Assembly (NCBI RefSeq): GCF_027580225.2
Contig: NC_073354.2
Coordinates: forward strand, 22,093,001-22,157,000
Length of the DNA: 64,000 bases
From: Misgurnus anguillicaudatus
Lineage: Eukaryota > Chordata > Actinopteri > Cypriniformes > Cobitidae
Reading direction: 5' to 3'
Shown: positions 11,325 through 23,145 of the stretch, piece after piece
How the letters are laid out: each line of letters starts with the position of its first letter
Numbering within the stretch: the stretch's first letter is position 1
Program-made: the position numbers and the translations under genes
Notes under the pieces: generated by a model
Told to the model about the DNA's origin: nothing
The model's database searches: none
The model's input: only the letters and a program-made list of their open reading frames with translations

Positions 11325-12858
11325 AGGGATAGTTCACCCAAAAATGAAAATTCTGTCATCATTTCCTAAACCCTCATGTTGTTCTTAACCTGTATAAGTT
11401 TATTTTGTTGAACACACAAGAAGATATTTTGATAGATAATGGTAACCATGCAGGAAGGAAAAACAAATAAGTCAATGGGTATCATCAACTATGTGATCAT
11501 TTCTCATCTGTTTTTATGCATCTGGCAAATACAACTGTTGATAAACTATTCTTTGCCTGACTGCCAATGTAGAAATAATGCCATTAAAATTGACATGCCC
11601 ATACAAAGTAGATCAGCAGGTACTTTGGCAATGCAGAGCATATGTCAAAGTTGATTTCTGAAAATAACAAAGGATTAGTCCATTTTCTTTAAAAAAATCC
11701 AGATAATTTACTCACCACCATGTCATCCAAAATGTTGATGTCTTTCTTTGTTCAGTCGAGAAGAAATTATGTTTTTTTGAGGAAAACATTACAGGATTTT
11801 TCTAATTTTAATAGACTTTAATGGACCCCAACACTTAACAGTTTAATTAAATTGCAGTTTCAAAGGACTCTAAATGATCCCAAACGAGGCATAAGGGTCT
11901 TATCTAGCGAAACGTCATTTTTGGCAAAAAATAAATAAATACAAAATATGCACTTTTAAACCACAACTTCTCATCTTCCTCCGGTCCTGTGACACGCCAG
12001 CGAGACCTCACGTAATCGCGTCAAGAGGATGAAATATGCGAAACTACGCCCCAGTGTTTACAAGTGTGGAGAAAGAGGACCGTTCTGATGTTGTTGTAAG
12101 TCGAATGATACTAATTAATGTCTTTGTGTCAGTTTATTGTTTAAAATGTCCAACAAATGTGCGTTTCATACATGTAACACGTGACCTTTCGACTTCATTA
12201 CGCAATTACGTAAGGTCGTGCTGGCGCGTTCCAGGACCGGAGGAAGACGAGAAGTTGTGGTTTAAATATTCTTGCCAAAAATGACAATTGTTTTGCTAGA
12301 TAAGACTCTTATGCCTCGTTTGAGATTGTTTAGAGTCCTTTGAAACTGTGATTTTGAGCTGCATTGAGGCTGTTGAGTGTTGGGGTCCATTAAAGTCCAT
12401 CAAAACGAGAAAAATCCTGGAATGTTCCCCCCAAAAAACACAATCTCTTCTCGACTGAACAAAGAAAGACATCAACATTTTGGATGACATGGTGGTGAGT
12501 AAATTATATGGGATTTTTTTTAATAAAATGGACTAATCTTTAAAAAAATTAATTTTTAAGCTTAACTGATTCTATTGTAACTATTCCCAATAGTGGTTTA
12601 TCTGAAGATGTTCAACCAGTCATGCATGTAAAGTGAAGAGACTCCTATGGACAAAATATAAATTACTTTATGGTGTCATTCATAGGCATAGTCATTTAAC
12701 TCGTTGTTTGGAAATGAATCAACACAACTTCATTCGGAATTGCTCCTTTCCCTTTTTTCCTTAAAAAACAGAGCGTATAAGTTTGCAATAATAAATAATC
12801 ACATGAGGGTAAGTAAATAGTGACAGAACTTCTATATTTGGCTGAACCATTCCTTTGA
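11325..12858. mobile_element. AGGGATA-family palindrome (copy 2) split by a later insertion
   Basis: The left part (11325-11495) begins 'agggatagttcaccc' and matches the element at 9072. The right end (about 12786-12858) reads inverted as 'ggttcagcc...ttctgtcac'. The element at 11671-12539 lies between them. The left target is 'ttat', one base off TTAA. Both halves are more diverged than the 9072 and 51492 copies, suggesting an older insertion. Confidence 0.65.
11671..12539. mobile_element. 869-bp palindromic TTAA element (copy 1)
   Basis: Ends 'aggattagtccatttt' and 'aaaatggactaatct' are followed by TTAA at 12540-12543. The left target reads 'acaa' (mutated). The arms pair over most of their length. 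It carries 'gttcagtcgagaag', 'ggaccccaacac' and, near the centre, 'cagtgtttacaagtgtggag'. The copy at 35141-36009 has the same length and structure, and the outer element at 32096-34737 is a third relative. Frames at 12036-12284 and 12296-12490 are palindrome shadows, not genes. Confidence 0.88.
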
Positions 12859-14277
12859 CATCCTAGTTTATATTTCCTGACTCCTACTTGGAAAACTGGT
12901 CAGCAGGGTTACAGTAAGTTTCTTCCTTTACAACTGATGTGAAAAGTTTACTGGCATGCATAGTCTGTTTAGGGAAAGACTAATATTTAAACAATATTAA
13001 CAGCCAAATCTCTGTTTGGGGTCATTTAGGAAGTGATTACAGACTTTATAGTAGCTCTCATGCACAAAATGGGTTTAAAAAGCTAAACATGTGGTCCACA
13101 TGTGTCTCTCCTAACTTTGCAAAAAAGAGCTTCTGTCATAATGTGCTTTTCCATACAGATAAGCAGATGAAAGTCAGCAAGGTGAACAAACATAAGGTGG
13201 ATATCCCAAGATGTTTGATAATGTTTTGAGAGAAATACCCAAGGATAAAATGGGGCTTGGACTACGGATACTGAAAGAGTATCTAATGGCACGAGTTGGA
13301 ATTTCAGGAATGTCTGCTGTCTGTGTTCATCCTTGTCAAAAGGTGAATTTATTGTGCGAGCAAGACAAAGGTTTTGACATGGTTGTTTTTTAACTCCTTA
13401 GGTTTGCTGGGAATCCCCCCGTCCCACCTGTCCTCCAGTTGCACACCGCAGGTGAGTCAACTGGCGGATACTTTTAGACTGAGGTCAGGTTATTTGCTGG
13501 GAATAACACTGAAAGGGAACAATGGCATAGATGCAAGTAATAAAACATTAAGCCCGTCACAATACTTCACTGAGATTCAGTCATCTGGTTAACATGCTGA
13601 CCACACGCCTCTGGCACTTTAGACAACATTCCAAGTTTTTTTTTTTAATACAGCATTGTTCTTTCATTGTTATGGTTAAATTATAGCAAGATGTACTGAC
13701 AATTTTAAATGAACGCATTAAAATAAATATTGAAATGTATTAAACACCTATTATTTCCAAAACTCATTTCATCCTGGATGAGGTAAGGATTAAAATGGGC
13801 CAATCAGCAAAAAGATTTGCCTCAATGGATCAAAAGGCTACAGTTTAACGAAACCCGTTGAACTTGAACTTACATCACTTGCGATCTTTTGAACAGTAAT
13901 TTCTCAACAAAATACTTTAACCACTGACCCTTAACACTGAGCAATTCTCATTCAGTTATTTCCTCTTTGAGCCAGTGAAGTCCACCAGAATTAAGCATCT
14001 AGTCAGGCCTGAATGACCACCGGCTCCAGCTTGAAGTTTAAAACCAGGCAAGTTAAATTTACTTTAGCTTCCCTAAAATATTAGGTAATGTGAACTAAAA
14101 CTTGAATAAACTTAACTTAAAATGTCTAGCTTTTCCAACACATGAAGTTCAGTGCACTTAATTCCAAGTTGATTTAACTTGAAATAATTTGTAATATCAA
14201 TTGCTCTGTGCAACTTCTCCACTCTGCTATTTTTATACTTTGATAGTTTTACTTTGGTGTTCATATCGTGTACTTAA
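12859..14277. other. Unassigned DNA around a candidate microexon
   Basis: No repeat ends are visible. The only feature of note is the splice-bounded 50-bp segment at 13402-13451. AT-rich sequence fills 13600-14270. Confidence 0.35.
13402..13451 (+). CDS. Candidate 50-nt microexon, gene unknown
   Basis: The segment is bounded by a pyrimidine-rich acceptor ('gttttttaactccttag') and a consensus donor ('cacaccgcag|gtgagt'). It is far richer in C and G than its flanks. Frames read LLGIPPSHLSSSCTPQ or FAGNPPVPPVLQLHTA, the latter Pro-rich as in flexible protein linkers. Length is not a multiple of three, so skipping it would shift a frame. I do not recognise the gene. Chance is a real alternative, since a single acceptor-donor pair this close can arise randomly in 64 kb. 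Confidence 0.25.
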
Positions 14278-14982
14278 AGGTATAGCGGAAGATTTTCCCG
14301 AATTATTTAAAAGAACCGCCCCTCCACATTTTTTAAAAAATGCACCCGCGTAACACTCTACCTCCTCCCAAAAGGGAACGCCTGTTAAACACGTGCACGA
14401 GATAGAGAGAGAGAGCATGCAGGTCGTTCTTCTTTTCGCTCTGTTAGTGTTTACAAGTTGCTGTCGGCATGTTTACTGTGTCTGTGCGGTTCGTGACTTG
14501 TGCCAGGGCTAGCATCGCTAATCATACCTTACATCAACTTTTACTAGCAGTGATTTTAAATGGATTTCTCCAAATAGCATGACAAAATGTACCTTTCCAG
14601 TAGAAACTTCGCGTGGGAAGCCCAACCTGTCCTATTAGCTCACGCCAGCGACCAGCGTGTGAAATAGTCTCCCATAAACACTCTGGTCTTGTTTCTTTCT
14701 TCATAGTCCTTTCTCTTCTTGTCATACAATTCGTAGACACTTTTTTTTCTTGCGACCCTCAGACATTTGGAAAAAAACACAGTGAGAACGCAAGCTTCAA
14801 TGAATGGTTGAAACCGTAGCACAACACACATATACACGTGAAAGTGCACATATGCAGAAAGCGAACCTAGGGACAAGCACGTGCGACGGTTATACGTCAA
14901 CATATCATCAGAATGATTGACATCTGGGATGACCAATAATACAGATGATCCACCCGGAAAAAGAAAATCTTTCGCTATACCT
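14278..14982. mobile_element. TTAA-type MITE with an RWR-motif coding remnant
   Basis: TIRs 'aggtatagcggaagatttt' and the reverse complement of 'aaaatctttcgctatacct' match at 18 of 19 positions. The left target is TTAA (14274-14277) and the right is TGAA (14983-14986). Length is 705 bp. The interior carries a short (GA)n at about 14402-14416 and a minus-strand coding fragment at 14534-14770. Confidence 0.82.
14534..14770 (-). pseudogene. RWR-motif coding remnant, frameshifted
   Basis: On the minus strand one frame reads VYELYDKKRKDYEE, then NKTRVFMGDYFTRW, and then ends. The neighbouring frame continues with GRWRELIGQVGL. The same pattern, a basic helix, then TRV-x(5)-F-x-RWRE-[LV], is intact at 22919-23101 inside a different TTAA element. 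This motif recurs in many uncharacterised fish proteins, known to me only by recall. Its function is unknown. A single frameshift separates the halves, so it is not expressed as one product. Confidence 0.6.
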
Positions 14983-15134
14983 TGAATGATATTATAATAC
15001 AAACATTTATGACTCACTGTATACTGTATGTCAACTTAAGCATAAACTTGATTCTCCACACATAAATGTTTATTGTTGTGGAGAGAAATTCTGCCCCCTT
15101 GTCCTTGGTTTATTCCTAGTTCTGAGGCAGGATT

Positions 15135-15480
15135 ATGACAGGCCCGTGTTTTGTGTGGTACCATAGACTGTAAAAAATATGGAGGTAGTGTTTGTGACGT
15201 CACCCATAGGTTTGTGAAGAACTTTTTTGAAACTTAAAGTTGGCTCAAGTGGCCACGCCCTTAATTATGCAGAACTTTAATGCTTAATATAATTTAAACG
15301 GATGAGTTACAAAAAAATTCACCCCCCCTTACAATTGCCATGAAGGGCAAAATTAGCTATATAGACCAAAACACTTTTTGTACCAGTCTGTAAACATTAT
15401 TATCTACTGTAAAGTTGGGCATTTTAACATGGAGGTCTATGGGACATCCCTTTTGGACCAGCCTCTAGCGGCCAGTCAGT
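15135..15480. mobile_element. Degraded MITE or LTR fragments
   Basis: 'tgacaggcccgtgttttgtg' at 15135 resembles the start of the LTR family found at 3064. From 15163, 'ccatagactgtaaaaaatatgg' through 'gtctatggg' (about 15455) resembles a cyprinid MITE with CCATAGAC ends. Boundaries are not clear. Confidence 0.4.
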
Positions 15481-15484
15481 GAAT

Positions 15485-15738
15485 TATGCCCAGCTGCGCT
15501 TATTCCTGAACTTCAGCCAGCTCCTTGTTTCCTGTCTGCCATTATTGGACAAACTGATTAATCCAGGTGTGTCTGATTATTGTTTGTTGTGACTACTGAG
15601 GTCAGGCACACCTGGATTAATAAATTTGTTTGTGACTACTGAGGTCAGGCACACCTGGATTAATCAGTTTGTCCAATAATGGCAGACAGGAAACAAAGAG
15701 CTGGCTGAAGTTCAGGAAGTAGTGCAGCTGGGCATAAA
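15485..15738. repeat. Foldback repeat with an internal direct duplication
   Basis: The left arm 15485-15573 ('tatgcccagctgcgc' to 'caggtgtgtctga') is complementary to about 15642-15738 ('tcaggcacacctgg' to 'gcagctgggcata') with few mismatches over about 90 bp. Inside, 'gtgactactgaggtcaggca' plus 'cacctggattaat' occurs twice in direct orientation (about 15588-15622 and 15630-15664). The single-stranded form would make a strong hairpin. No flanking TSD was found. Confidence 0.8.
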
Positions 15739-16157
15739 GCCTATTGCAGTTTAAGTCACTTCTGTACTGTTTTCATCAGAGAGATCGGAGGCTGCGTCCA
15801 AATAACCACACTTGCGGTCTTGGCACTTGACCACTTGAATACTTACATGACGTTTTCTGTATTTTGCCCAAGTGTTCTAGTGGGCGTGAAGATCCCAAGC
15901 GTGCATGTAAAAATTATTCACCTGATGGGACACTTAGCAAGTGTTAAAATGTCAATTCGGGTAATGGTAGCAATTTGCACCAAAACTCATTCATTTTTTA
16001 TCTAGGCTACTTCAAATACTGTATAAATGTTAAGGTTTTCTTTAAATTAAATGAATACATAAACAAATGAATAAATAAATGAACATTTAAAGAATATTAT
16101 CTAAACTTATATGAAACTTTCACACGCAGAATTCTTTGCACCTGTAAAAAACACTTA

Positions 16158-16534
16158 GGGGGCGTGCACACCAACGCTTTTACGCCCGCGGCCGGCGCAT
16201 GTTTTCAATTGTTTTCAATGGAAGCTCAGCATTTTTCAAATAAGCCAGCAGCTAGCGGTTTTCTTCCGCGCCGAAAACCGGCGCAGAGAGTTGAGAGATG
16301 TTCAACTTTGGAAGAAAAGCTCCGCTCGTCAATGTCAGTTCTCACGCGGCCGTCCAATCACAGTGTAGGTGGGGCGGGACAAGTATCACAGCAACCAACC
16401 GTCTCACAGCTGACGTATCAGCGCTACTAAAGCGCTTAGCTGAGGAAAGCTGGCACTCAGCTGAAAAACAGCTGGCATTCGGCGTCCCCAAGGCGTTTTC
16501 AGCCGCGTTTAAAAGTTTTGGTGTGTCCAGCCCC
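16158..16534. mobile_element. PIF/Harbinger-like MITE, TTA target site
   Basis: Ends 'gggggcgtgcacaccaacgc' and, inverted, 'ggggctggacacaccaaaac' pair as TIRs, flanked by TTA at 16155-16157 and 16535-16537. Length is 377 bp. It is GC- and CpG-rich, with 'gcggccgtccaatcac' and 'ggggcgggac' inside. A 3-bp TTA duplication and G-rich ends fit PIF/Harbinger. Frames across it are not genes. Confidence 0.8.
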
Positions 16535-16775
16535 TTAATTTTGTACATGTAGCTTTATTAAAGTTTATTGTTTAAGGACTTGTGTAAAGTTTAAGGACTT
16601 CAAAGATAAAAGAAGCATCAGCCCTTTTTTGGACAGTGAAAGCAACGGTATAGTAAATTGTGTGAAAAATAAAATAAAATATTTTTTTTTACAGAAGAAA
16701 CATGAACACATGTTATATTGCGCATCATAAATACAATTAAAGTTTTGAAAATGCAGGAAAAACGGGATCTTTAAG
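16535..16775. repeat. Segment repeated at 32545-32682
   Basis: Positions 16605-16775 ('catcagccc...tttggacagtgaaa', 'catgaacac', 'cataaatacaattaaag', 'gggatcttta') match 32545-32682 with scattered differences. The second copy lies inside the left arm of a TTAA element. This is a dispersed repeat whose ends I could not define. Confidence 0.55.
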
Positions 16776-17003
16776 CTCTTGTGTTTGCTGTCTTGTGCTT
16801 GTTTGTTTTGTACTGATCATATAGACTCTGTCCAGCCAAGTCTAGTAAAGTCTTTTGTCAAGTTAGTCTAGTCTGTTTGGCGTCTTGTTTACCTGGTTTT
16901 GTTGTTTTGCAACGTTGTGGGTTTTTATTCTCCGTTAGTGTAAATAAACTAAGTGTTTATCTAAGTCTGCATATGAGTTCTTTCCTAAACATTCCCGACA
17001 CCA
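16776..17003 (+). mobile_element. 3' fragment of an LTR
   Basis: Words such as 'cttgtgtttgctgtcttgtg', 'gtcttgtttacctgg' and 'taaataaact' follow the order seen in the solo LTR at 25057-25319. The fragment ends near 'cattcccgaca', close to the expected CA end. The 5' part is missing. Confidence 0.6.
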
Positions 17004-17061
17004 TGTAAGGAAACACTAATCACCTAATAGTGATTTCACAAGTAAATCTCAGTCGCAACCT

Positions 17062-17134
17062 GCGTCTAGGAGACTCAAACTGGCAACCTTTGCGTTGCAA
17101 GCCCGACTCTGTAATCATTTGGCCACGACTGCCC
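17062..17134 (-). mobile_element. tRNA-related SINE head
   Basis: On the minus strand this reads 'ggggcagtcgtggccaaatg' then 'gagtcgggcttgcaac' and 'ggttgccagtttgagtctcc', that is an A-box-like and a B-box-like promoter half at tRNA spacing. This is the 5' head of a fish tRNA-derived SINE. It does not fold into a clean tRNA and lacks an intact 3' SINE body. Confidence 0.65.
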
Positions 17135-19497
17135 CCAATAGTGCTGCCTTATTCTGTGATCAAGCATTAAGAAATAATCAAAATATTCCTCACAACATTT
17201 TGTACTGATAATTTTAAGTTTGTTCAATTTGAATTTTGTACTTTTACAAATTTTGTGTGTTAAAAAGTTCAATGAATTAAGTTTATTTTTTTAAGTTTAG
17301 GTCCAAAACACCAAATGAGTAATATGTACTTGATTGTTGAAGTAAAGAAAACATTTAGGTTGGCTTTGAACCAGATTGAGAAAGTCACAGGTGCTCTGAG
17401 TCAACCATAATAAATAAGATAAAGACTGAGATCAGTTGTTACTGTTGGTAACGTTTTCATATCAGAAAGAACTGTGTAAATATATTAGTCATTCAGATCA
17501 TCATCATCATCACTACCAGTGTGGGCAAGTCAACCGTGAGGTTTCAGTGGATTTAATGAGCAAGTGTAGCCATGCCTGATTACAACTTCAGGCTTGTTTG
17601 TCTTACTTTTTGGTGCTTCGGTATTTAAAGCGATACTCCAAGCGTTTCGCCTCTAGTAAAGTTCTCAGTATAAACAGTTGCGAGAGTTTCTTATGCAAAA
17701 ATTATCCAGGGAGATGTTTATTTCTAGCTTTGTTCTTAACTTTGCAAGTGAATGCCAGCGGGCGAAACTTAAAAAGAGTAGCGTGCATATTTTTAGAGGT
17801 TTGTTATAAAATTGTAATTTGAAATCATTTAAGCTTCTGACAAGAATGCAGTAAAGGCAGGGCAGATGGAGGACCGCAGGTGAAAAAAGGCTAATGTACA
17901 TTACTGGAGGGGGAGAGTGACTCAGTTATGAACCTATATGCGCTATTTTATTGACCATTTTCACATGCTAAATGATTAATTTTACTTCGGCGTGCCAGGA
18001 ATACTCCACCCTGCAGCACACATAACAGAACACATCAGGACAGCGCCCCAAGGCATCCCATTTTTGCAATGTGAAGTATCGTTTGACAGAACAGATGTAT
18101 GAAGCAGCCTGCCGGTGATGAATTGTTTGTGCCTGCCATCGAAAGAGATATAGTTCTTGAGAAGCCAGACATGCTGTAGTTTCTGTCATTGATCATTGCT
18201 TTGGATACACGTAAAGAGCTAAATGATGAAATGAGTAAGAGAAATGTTGACACTGAAATATGTTAAGAGTTGCTTAGCAAGGTATATGAGATCTTAAAGG
18301 TATAGTTTACTCAACAATTAAAAAGTAATTTTTAATGCAAATAAGTATGACAAGACATGATGTTGCCAAATTGTATTACCACCTGAACATATGTTTGCGC
18401 GTTGACTAATCACGGTCTTCCCGGCAAACTCCTTACTTGTCACTTCTCACATCTGTGAGTAACTGCAGATGTCTATATCTTTCGTAAGGCATGTTTTAAA
18501 AGTATTTTGTTTGCACTTCATAAATGGTCTGTGAGTTTATTGGTTGATTAAAAAAATAGACCTAAATAACTAACATTTATTTGGCATCAACAATCACATA
18601 ACAATAATGATGGTTTTACTTGGAATATGTTTGGCATGACTTGTAGTTTATTTTGGTTAATTTGGTTTAGTTCATTTGTGTCTTATAATCTAATTATGAT
18701 AAAAACAAGCATCAAACTTTGATTTCAAAAATGCAATTATTAAATTAAAAAGTAATTATTAAAATCAATATTAAAGTTATACAGTATGTGTTCTTTAAAT
18801 TTTGTATGATTTTATGTAGAAAACAGTAAATCGCAAAAAATGCCTTTAGCTGAGTTTTCAAAGGCAGGGTCCCATTGGTTTAAAGTATTTTGTTAACTAC
18901 AGAACAAAGCAATTGTAGCAAAATTATGACTCAATTGCATAAGACAAATAGTTGAAATAGTGGACACAAATGGAAAAATAAGTGATTGCTGTAGGTTAAG
19001 ATTATTGCCCTTGAGTAACTTAAACCAGGGGCACATGGCCAGACAGATTACAGGTCAGATTACAGCTGTCTGCACTGTTTTCTTAAAACTTTGTTTTCCA
19101 TTAGTTTGAAGTGATGCAGTTTAAGTGAAACCCTTAAGGTTTTTGTGCGTACATGTTCATGTCTGTCTCTCTCTTTTCTCTCATTTATGTGATTGTGAAA
19201 GTCATTACTGAGATCATGAATGAGCAAGGATCTCTGTGGTTCAGCATAAACAGTTTCTGATTAAAGCCCCTTAAGACCAAATGGGAGACTGAAAACTTAG
19301 GAGCAAGAGCTTATCTTCACAAAATACATGATTTAGCATCTCAAAAGAAAGTAATATGTTACTGTACGTGCCTTTGGTGATAGATCTTCAAGTCTGACTC
19401 CACTATGAATGGGATGGAGAACCACAGGCTGTACTGCATTTTGACTGAAATAGTTTGATTTAAACTAAGCAATTTTTTATTCATCTTACCATATTAG
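17135..19497. other. Unassigned AT-rich DNA
   Basis: A single half-terminus, 'aaaggtatagtttactca' at about 18297, resembles the start of an AGGGATA-type TTAA element whose other end is lost. The rest holds short chance frames and no recognised gene. Confidence 0.4.
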
Positions 19498-20054
19498 TGA
19501 CTTTTTTGAAAATATGCTCATTTTCCAGCTCCTCTAGTGTTAAACATTTGGTTTTTACTGATTTGGAATCCATTCAGTTGATCTCCGGGTCTGGCGGTAC
19601 CACTTTTAGCATGGCTTGACACAATATTACGCACTGCCCGAAAATAGTCCCATTGGTAACTTTCAATAGTAGTGGACTATTTTCGGGCACTGCGTAATAA
19701 CCATGCGCCTCCTGCAGCCATGTTATGGCAGCAAAGTCCTTGATTATTACGCCAGAATGAGAATATAGTTCCCATATCTGCCTAGAAAATCACAACTTTT
19801 AATTTTCTGTCTGTCTTAGTACACAGTATAACTACAGAAGAGTCAAGATTTAAATAGGAAAAAATATCAAAACTCTTTGGTTATTTTTGAGCGCGATCCT
19901 AATAGTCTAATCAGATTCAAGGGATTATCCTAAACTTTGCTAAAAGTGGTACCGCCAGACCCGGAGATCAGCTGAATGGATTCCAAAACAGTAAAATTCA
20001 AATGTTTAACTGTAGGGGAGCTGGACAATGAGCATATTTTCAAAATGTCAATTT
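19498..20054. mobile_element. Palindromic MITE of about 550 bp
   Basis: The left arm 'gaaaatatgctcattttcca' (19509) is mirrored by 'gacaatgagcatattttc' (20025-20042). The inner pair 'gatctccgggtctggcggta' and 'taccgccagacccggagatc' (about 19579 and 19949) is a perfect 20-bp inverted match. The centre has a further inverted pair, 'actattttcgggcactgcgt' against 'gcactgcccgaaaatagtc'. The outer 15-20 bp are decayed, so the target site cannot be read. It belongs to a very common cyprinid palindromic family. Confidence 0.85.
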
Positions 20055-20380
20055 CCATTCTCGGAATAATTTATTATTCCTCAAATCTGTATCTTCGTCC
20101 GATACAGGCTCAAACATATAAGGTCTGTTTTCAAACACACATAGCTACTTAAATGATGAGCTGCTCCAAGAAACAGCAAATCAGAGCAAAGCTCAACATT
20201 ATTATTTATGACCCTTTCAAATAAGGTAATAATAGACCATTTCATTTTGGGGACAAATCCTAGGGATGTAAATGGACATGTAAAACCGTCTCTGGATCAT
20301 TTTTGCACTTAATAAAGTCACATGCCTTCTATGTAGGTATCAGAGAACAATTTAACATATCAACCCTATGTACCTTAAGG

Positions 20381-20770
20381 CATTTCGTGGTATAGTCACA
20401 AAATATTAGATTTATTAGATTTTGATTTATTTGTGTTCTTGGACACAATTTTACGTTTTTAAGATGTATTGTTTTTTCCTTTTTATTTTCTATTTATCAT
20501 TGATTTTCACTTGGGGTTGAGGTTAGGATGTCTAAAATGTAACAGAAAGTTACAATGGTAAAAGTGACAATGGTAAAAAAATAGAAAAGAAAAAAACATT
20601 ACATAAAATGACACAAAAAAGAAAGTCGTGCTAGGGACATAAAAAACTATTTACAGAAATGTCTGACACAAAAAAAGACATTCATATTCAATGACATGAA
20701 ACAGCGGAAAATTGTTTCTATGAACACGAATAAATAAATCAACTATTTCGTGACTATACCACGACTTGCC
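20381..20770. mobile_element. MITE with CGTGGTATAGTCAC termini
   Basis: 'tcgtggtatagtcacaaaat' at 20385 and 'atttcgtgactataccacga' at 20745-20764 are inverted repeats of about 20 bp around an AT-rich centre of 350 bp. Next to the ends, 'tttgatttatttgtgttc' is mirrored by 'gaacacgaataaataaatc'. No clear target duplication was found. Confidence 0.7.
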
Positions 20771-21984
20771 TTGAGATTGGGTTGAACATATTGTATCAAT
20801 GCATTCTTTGGCACCTGTAAGCAGCCCACAGAAAGCAGATGTGATCAGTAGCAGCATTTTGCTTTTGAGGGTAAATCTTGAATGTGTTTCTAATCTACTT
20901 ACTATATTGTTGGATACGGTTGATAATCTTATCATCCTCACATGCTTTCCAAACAGCATTTTTTAAAGCATAATATTTTATTAATAAGCAGCAAACATCA
21001 CTAAGGTGAATTTTTACCCTTTTTAGTCATGTACAGTAGCATATGATTTTTATAGAAAGCATCTTAATACTCTTAAGGAGAAAATTCCCTTTGGACTCGT
21101 TCTAACAGTACAAAATTGCAGGATTATGCTTTATTAGTTTGGTAAACAATTATGATTTTCTTCATTTTTACGTGTTTACCATTATCCTCTGTACATTGTG
21201 TGTCTGCAAAGCAACAATGCTTGTATCAATAGTCAGCATTTTTCAATATCATTAACTTCAAAGTGATGGAAAACAAATGCCGTAGCGTCATTAGCAGTGC
21301 CGATACTGTCAAAGTTTGTTCATGGAATGTTCCAAATAACAGGAAGGCCGTAGAAATTGGAGTCTGATAATATATTTTTCCATGACTTTCGTCTGACACA
21401 TGAAGGTCAGTGAGTGCCAAGAATGGAATGCCGTGCTTAAAACACTAATCGGATGGGAGAGAGAGGATAGGTGGTTGATTGGAAGTTATTATGAACTTCC
21501 TCTCTGAGGTCTGTTTCCTTTAACAGACATCTAAAATCTATACACCATTTATACAGAGATCAACTTTTTCAACTGTTCAGTCGAAGCTCCATTAATGAAG
21601 CAGCAAGAGGGTTGAGAAAAACAGAGCCGTGTTGACAGAAAAGCTGTGAGATTCTTCGTAACGCCGCTCTTCAGGCAGGCAGTGTGTGAAGTCCAGCTGC
21701 TTTTTGTTAAGTCCAAGAGCGGTGCAAGAGCTTCTTCACTGGCTTCCTTGTCCAGGACCGAGTCAGAAGGAAAATAGAGATGGTAGACAGGAAAGCGCTG
21801 GAACATGTGACCTGGTGTTTTTACTGTTTGTGCTCTCACCTTCTAGTCTAGCAGTTAGGAATGTTCTGCTATCATTCACTCACGATGAAAGGAAATACGA
21901 TTCGGGAGTATGGGTGTGTTGGTGCCCTAGGGTTGGGTTTGGCCTTGGCCTCATGCACAGGATGAAACTCTGTCTGTGAAATGT
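20771..21984. other. Unassigned DNA; one unrecognised minus-strand frame
   Basis: The frame at 21549-21839 (minus, 96 codons, containing YHLYFPSDSVLDKEASEE) has balanced composition. However, it has no ATG start, and its 5' edge coincides with a donor-like 'agaag|gtgaga' rather than an acceptor. Nothing in it is recognised. No repeat ends are visible in this interval. Confidence 0.35.
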
Positions 21985-22294
21985 GACGCTCCTTACCATG
22001 TTTGAAAGATTCGGTGCAATACAATGCTAAAAGGAGTTTACTTACAGACTGTGGGTCCAAGCAGGAGGAATTATGATAATGTCGATCTTGTCTACATCAC
22101 CAATCCCAAGAAGTAAACTGTTGCCTACAATCCGTGTGTTTGTTGTAGTCCAAGAAAAGAGATTTACGTTGGAGACGATAACTCGCATCATCATTTACTT
22201 TGGGGTTGTACCTTTTGCATATTGTTAAAATGTACTAGTACACACTTACACACCAAAGGAAATGTAAAAACGTTTATCAGACAATAGGTGCTTT
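21985..22294 (-). mobile_element. TTAA-type MITE fragment, GGCACCTATGGTC family (minus copy)
   Basis: In reverse complement it matches 24366-24685: 'agcacctattgtctg', 'ttacatttcctttggtgtg', 'ttggactacaacaaacacac', 'gtaaggagcgtcacattt'. Its terminus abuts the TTAA at 22295-22298, which is also the left target of the next element. The other end is lost beyond about 21985. Confidence 0.8.
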
Positions 22295-22918
22295 TTAAAG
22301 CCGCTCTATGCATTTTCAGCGTTTTTGTCAAACAGCGACCCCTAGAGTTGCTGGAGAATACTTGCAACTGTCGTAATTTCCCACTCTAGTACCGAAGATA
22401 ATGACCAGGTAATGTTTCACAATTTCATACAAGTATTAGGCTACTGCATAGTCTACTTAACTACAGATGATGTTAATAGGATAATAAGAAGTTTATTCCA
22501 AGTGTAGAGTGCATATAATAATAAAGTACCGCGTTTGCTGGCTTATAACGTTTTTACATGATTGCAGCTAAATCACAAGTAAACAGTCTATAGTCTATGT
22601 CTACTGTATCATTTCATTTGTGTTCTTTTATTGTAATGTAAACATTACAAAATGCAATGACAAAGTTAATTGTGTACGTTGCATTATCTCATAACATTGT
22701 TCGTTATAATGTCACTATACATGATTATTGCTATTTATCATAATAGTTTGCAAATTGTGCATGTTTACACTATTTTCAACCTCTAGGCTTATTTATGTCC
22801 TGATAATTATGTGCGATATTGACAACTGTTGTCATGATAATTGCATGACATACTACAAGCAAGCGCAATAACATACAACATAGACCGCAAACAAGTTTAC
22901 AAATAAGAGATTTACTTA

Positions 22919-23101
22919 CTAGTCCATCAACAAGATCGCCAGATCAGCATCCCATCCAGTGCTGTCGTTTACCTCACGCCAACGAGTAAAAACCTGACCG
23001 AGTGGGACTCTTGTCCGGTTCCTAACGCGGTCAAATTTTCTTTTTCTATTCCTACTGTCTTCCGAACGCGCTTTCTTAACTTTTAAATCGTTTAGCCTCA
23101 C
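22919..23101 (-). pseudogene. RWR-motif coding fragment, about 60 codons
   Basis: An open minus-strand frame starts at an ATG (23101), runs through LKVKKARSEDSRNRKRKFD and reaches RTRVPLGQVFTRWREVNDS, ending LAILLMD at a stop (22919). The acidic-hydrophobic tail followed by donor-like 'ctagtaagtaaatc' just after LLMD suggests the first exon of a spliced gene: 'atg gac tag|taagtaa' lies on the minus strand at about 22910-22920. The same motif occurs frameshifted at 14534-14770. The protein is a recurrent, uncharacterised fish type. No enzymatic role can be given. Confidence 0.6.
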
Positions 23102-23145
23102 GTCTCAAATTCGCGCGTGCAGTTGTTGTTATAGGCTTGATCGAC

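Noticed and set aside
21549..21839. 96-codon minus-strand frame with balanced composition
   Set aside because: It begins without ATG at a donor-like site instead of an acceptor and has no recognised motif. Kept only as a remark in the unassigned interval.
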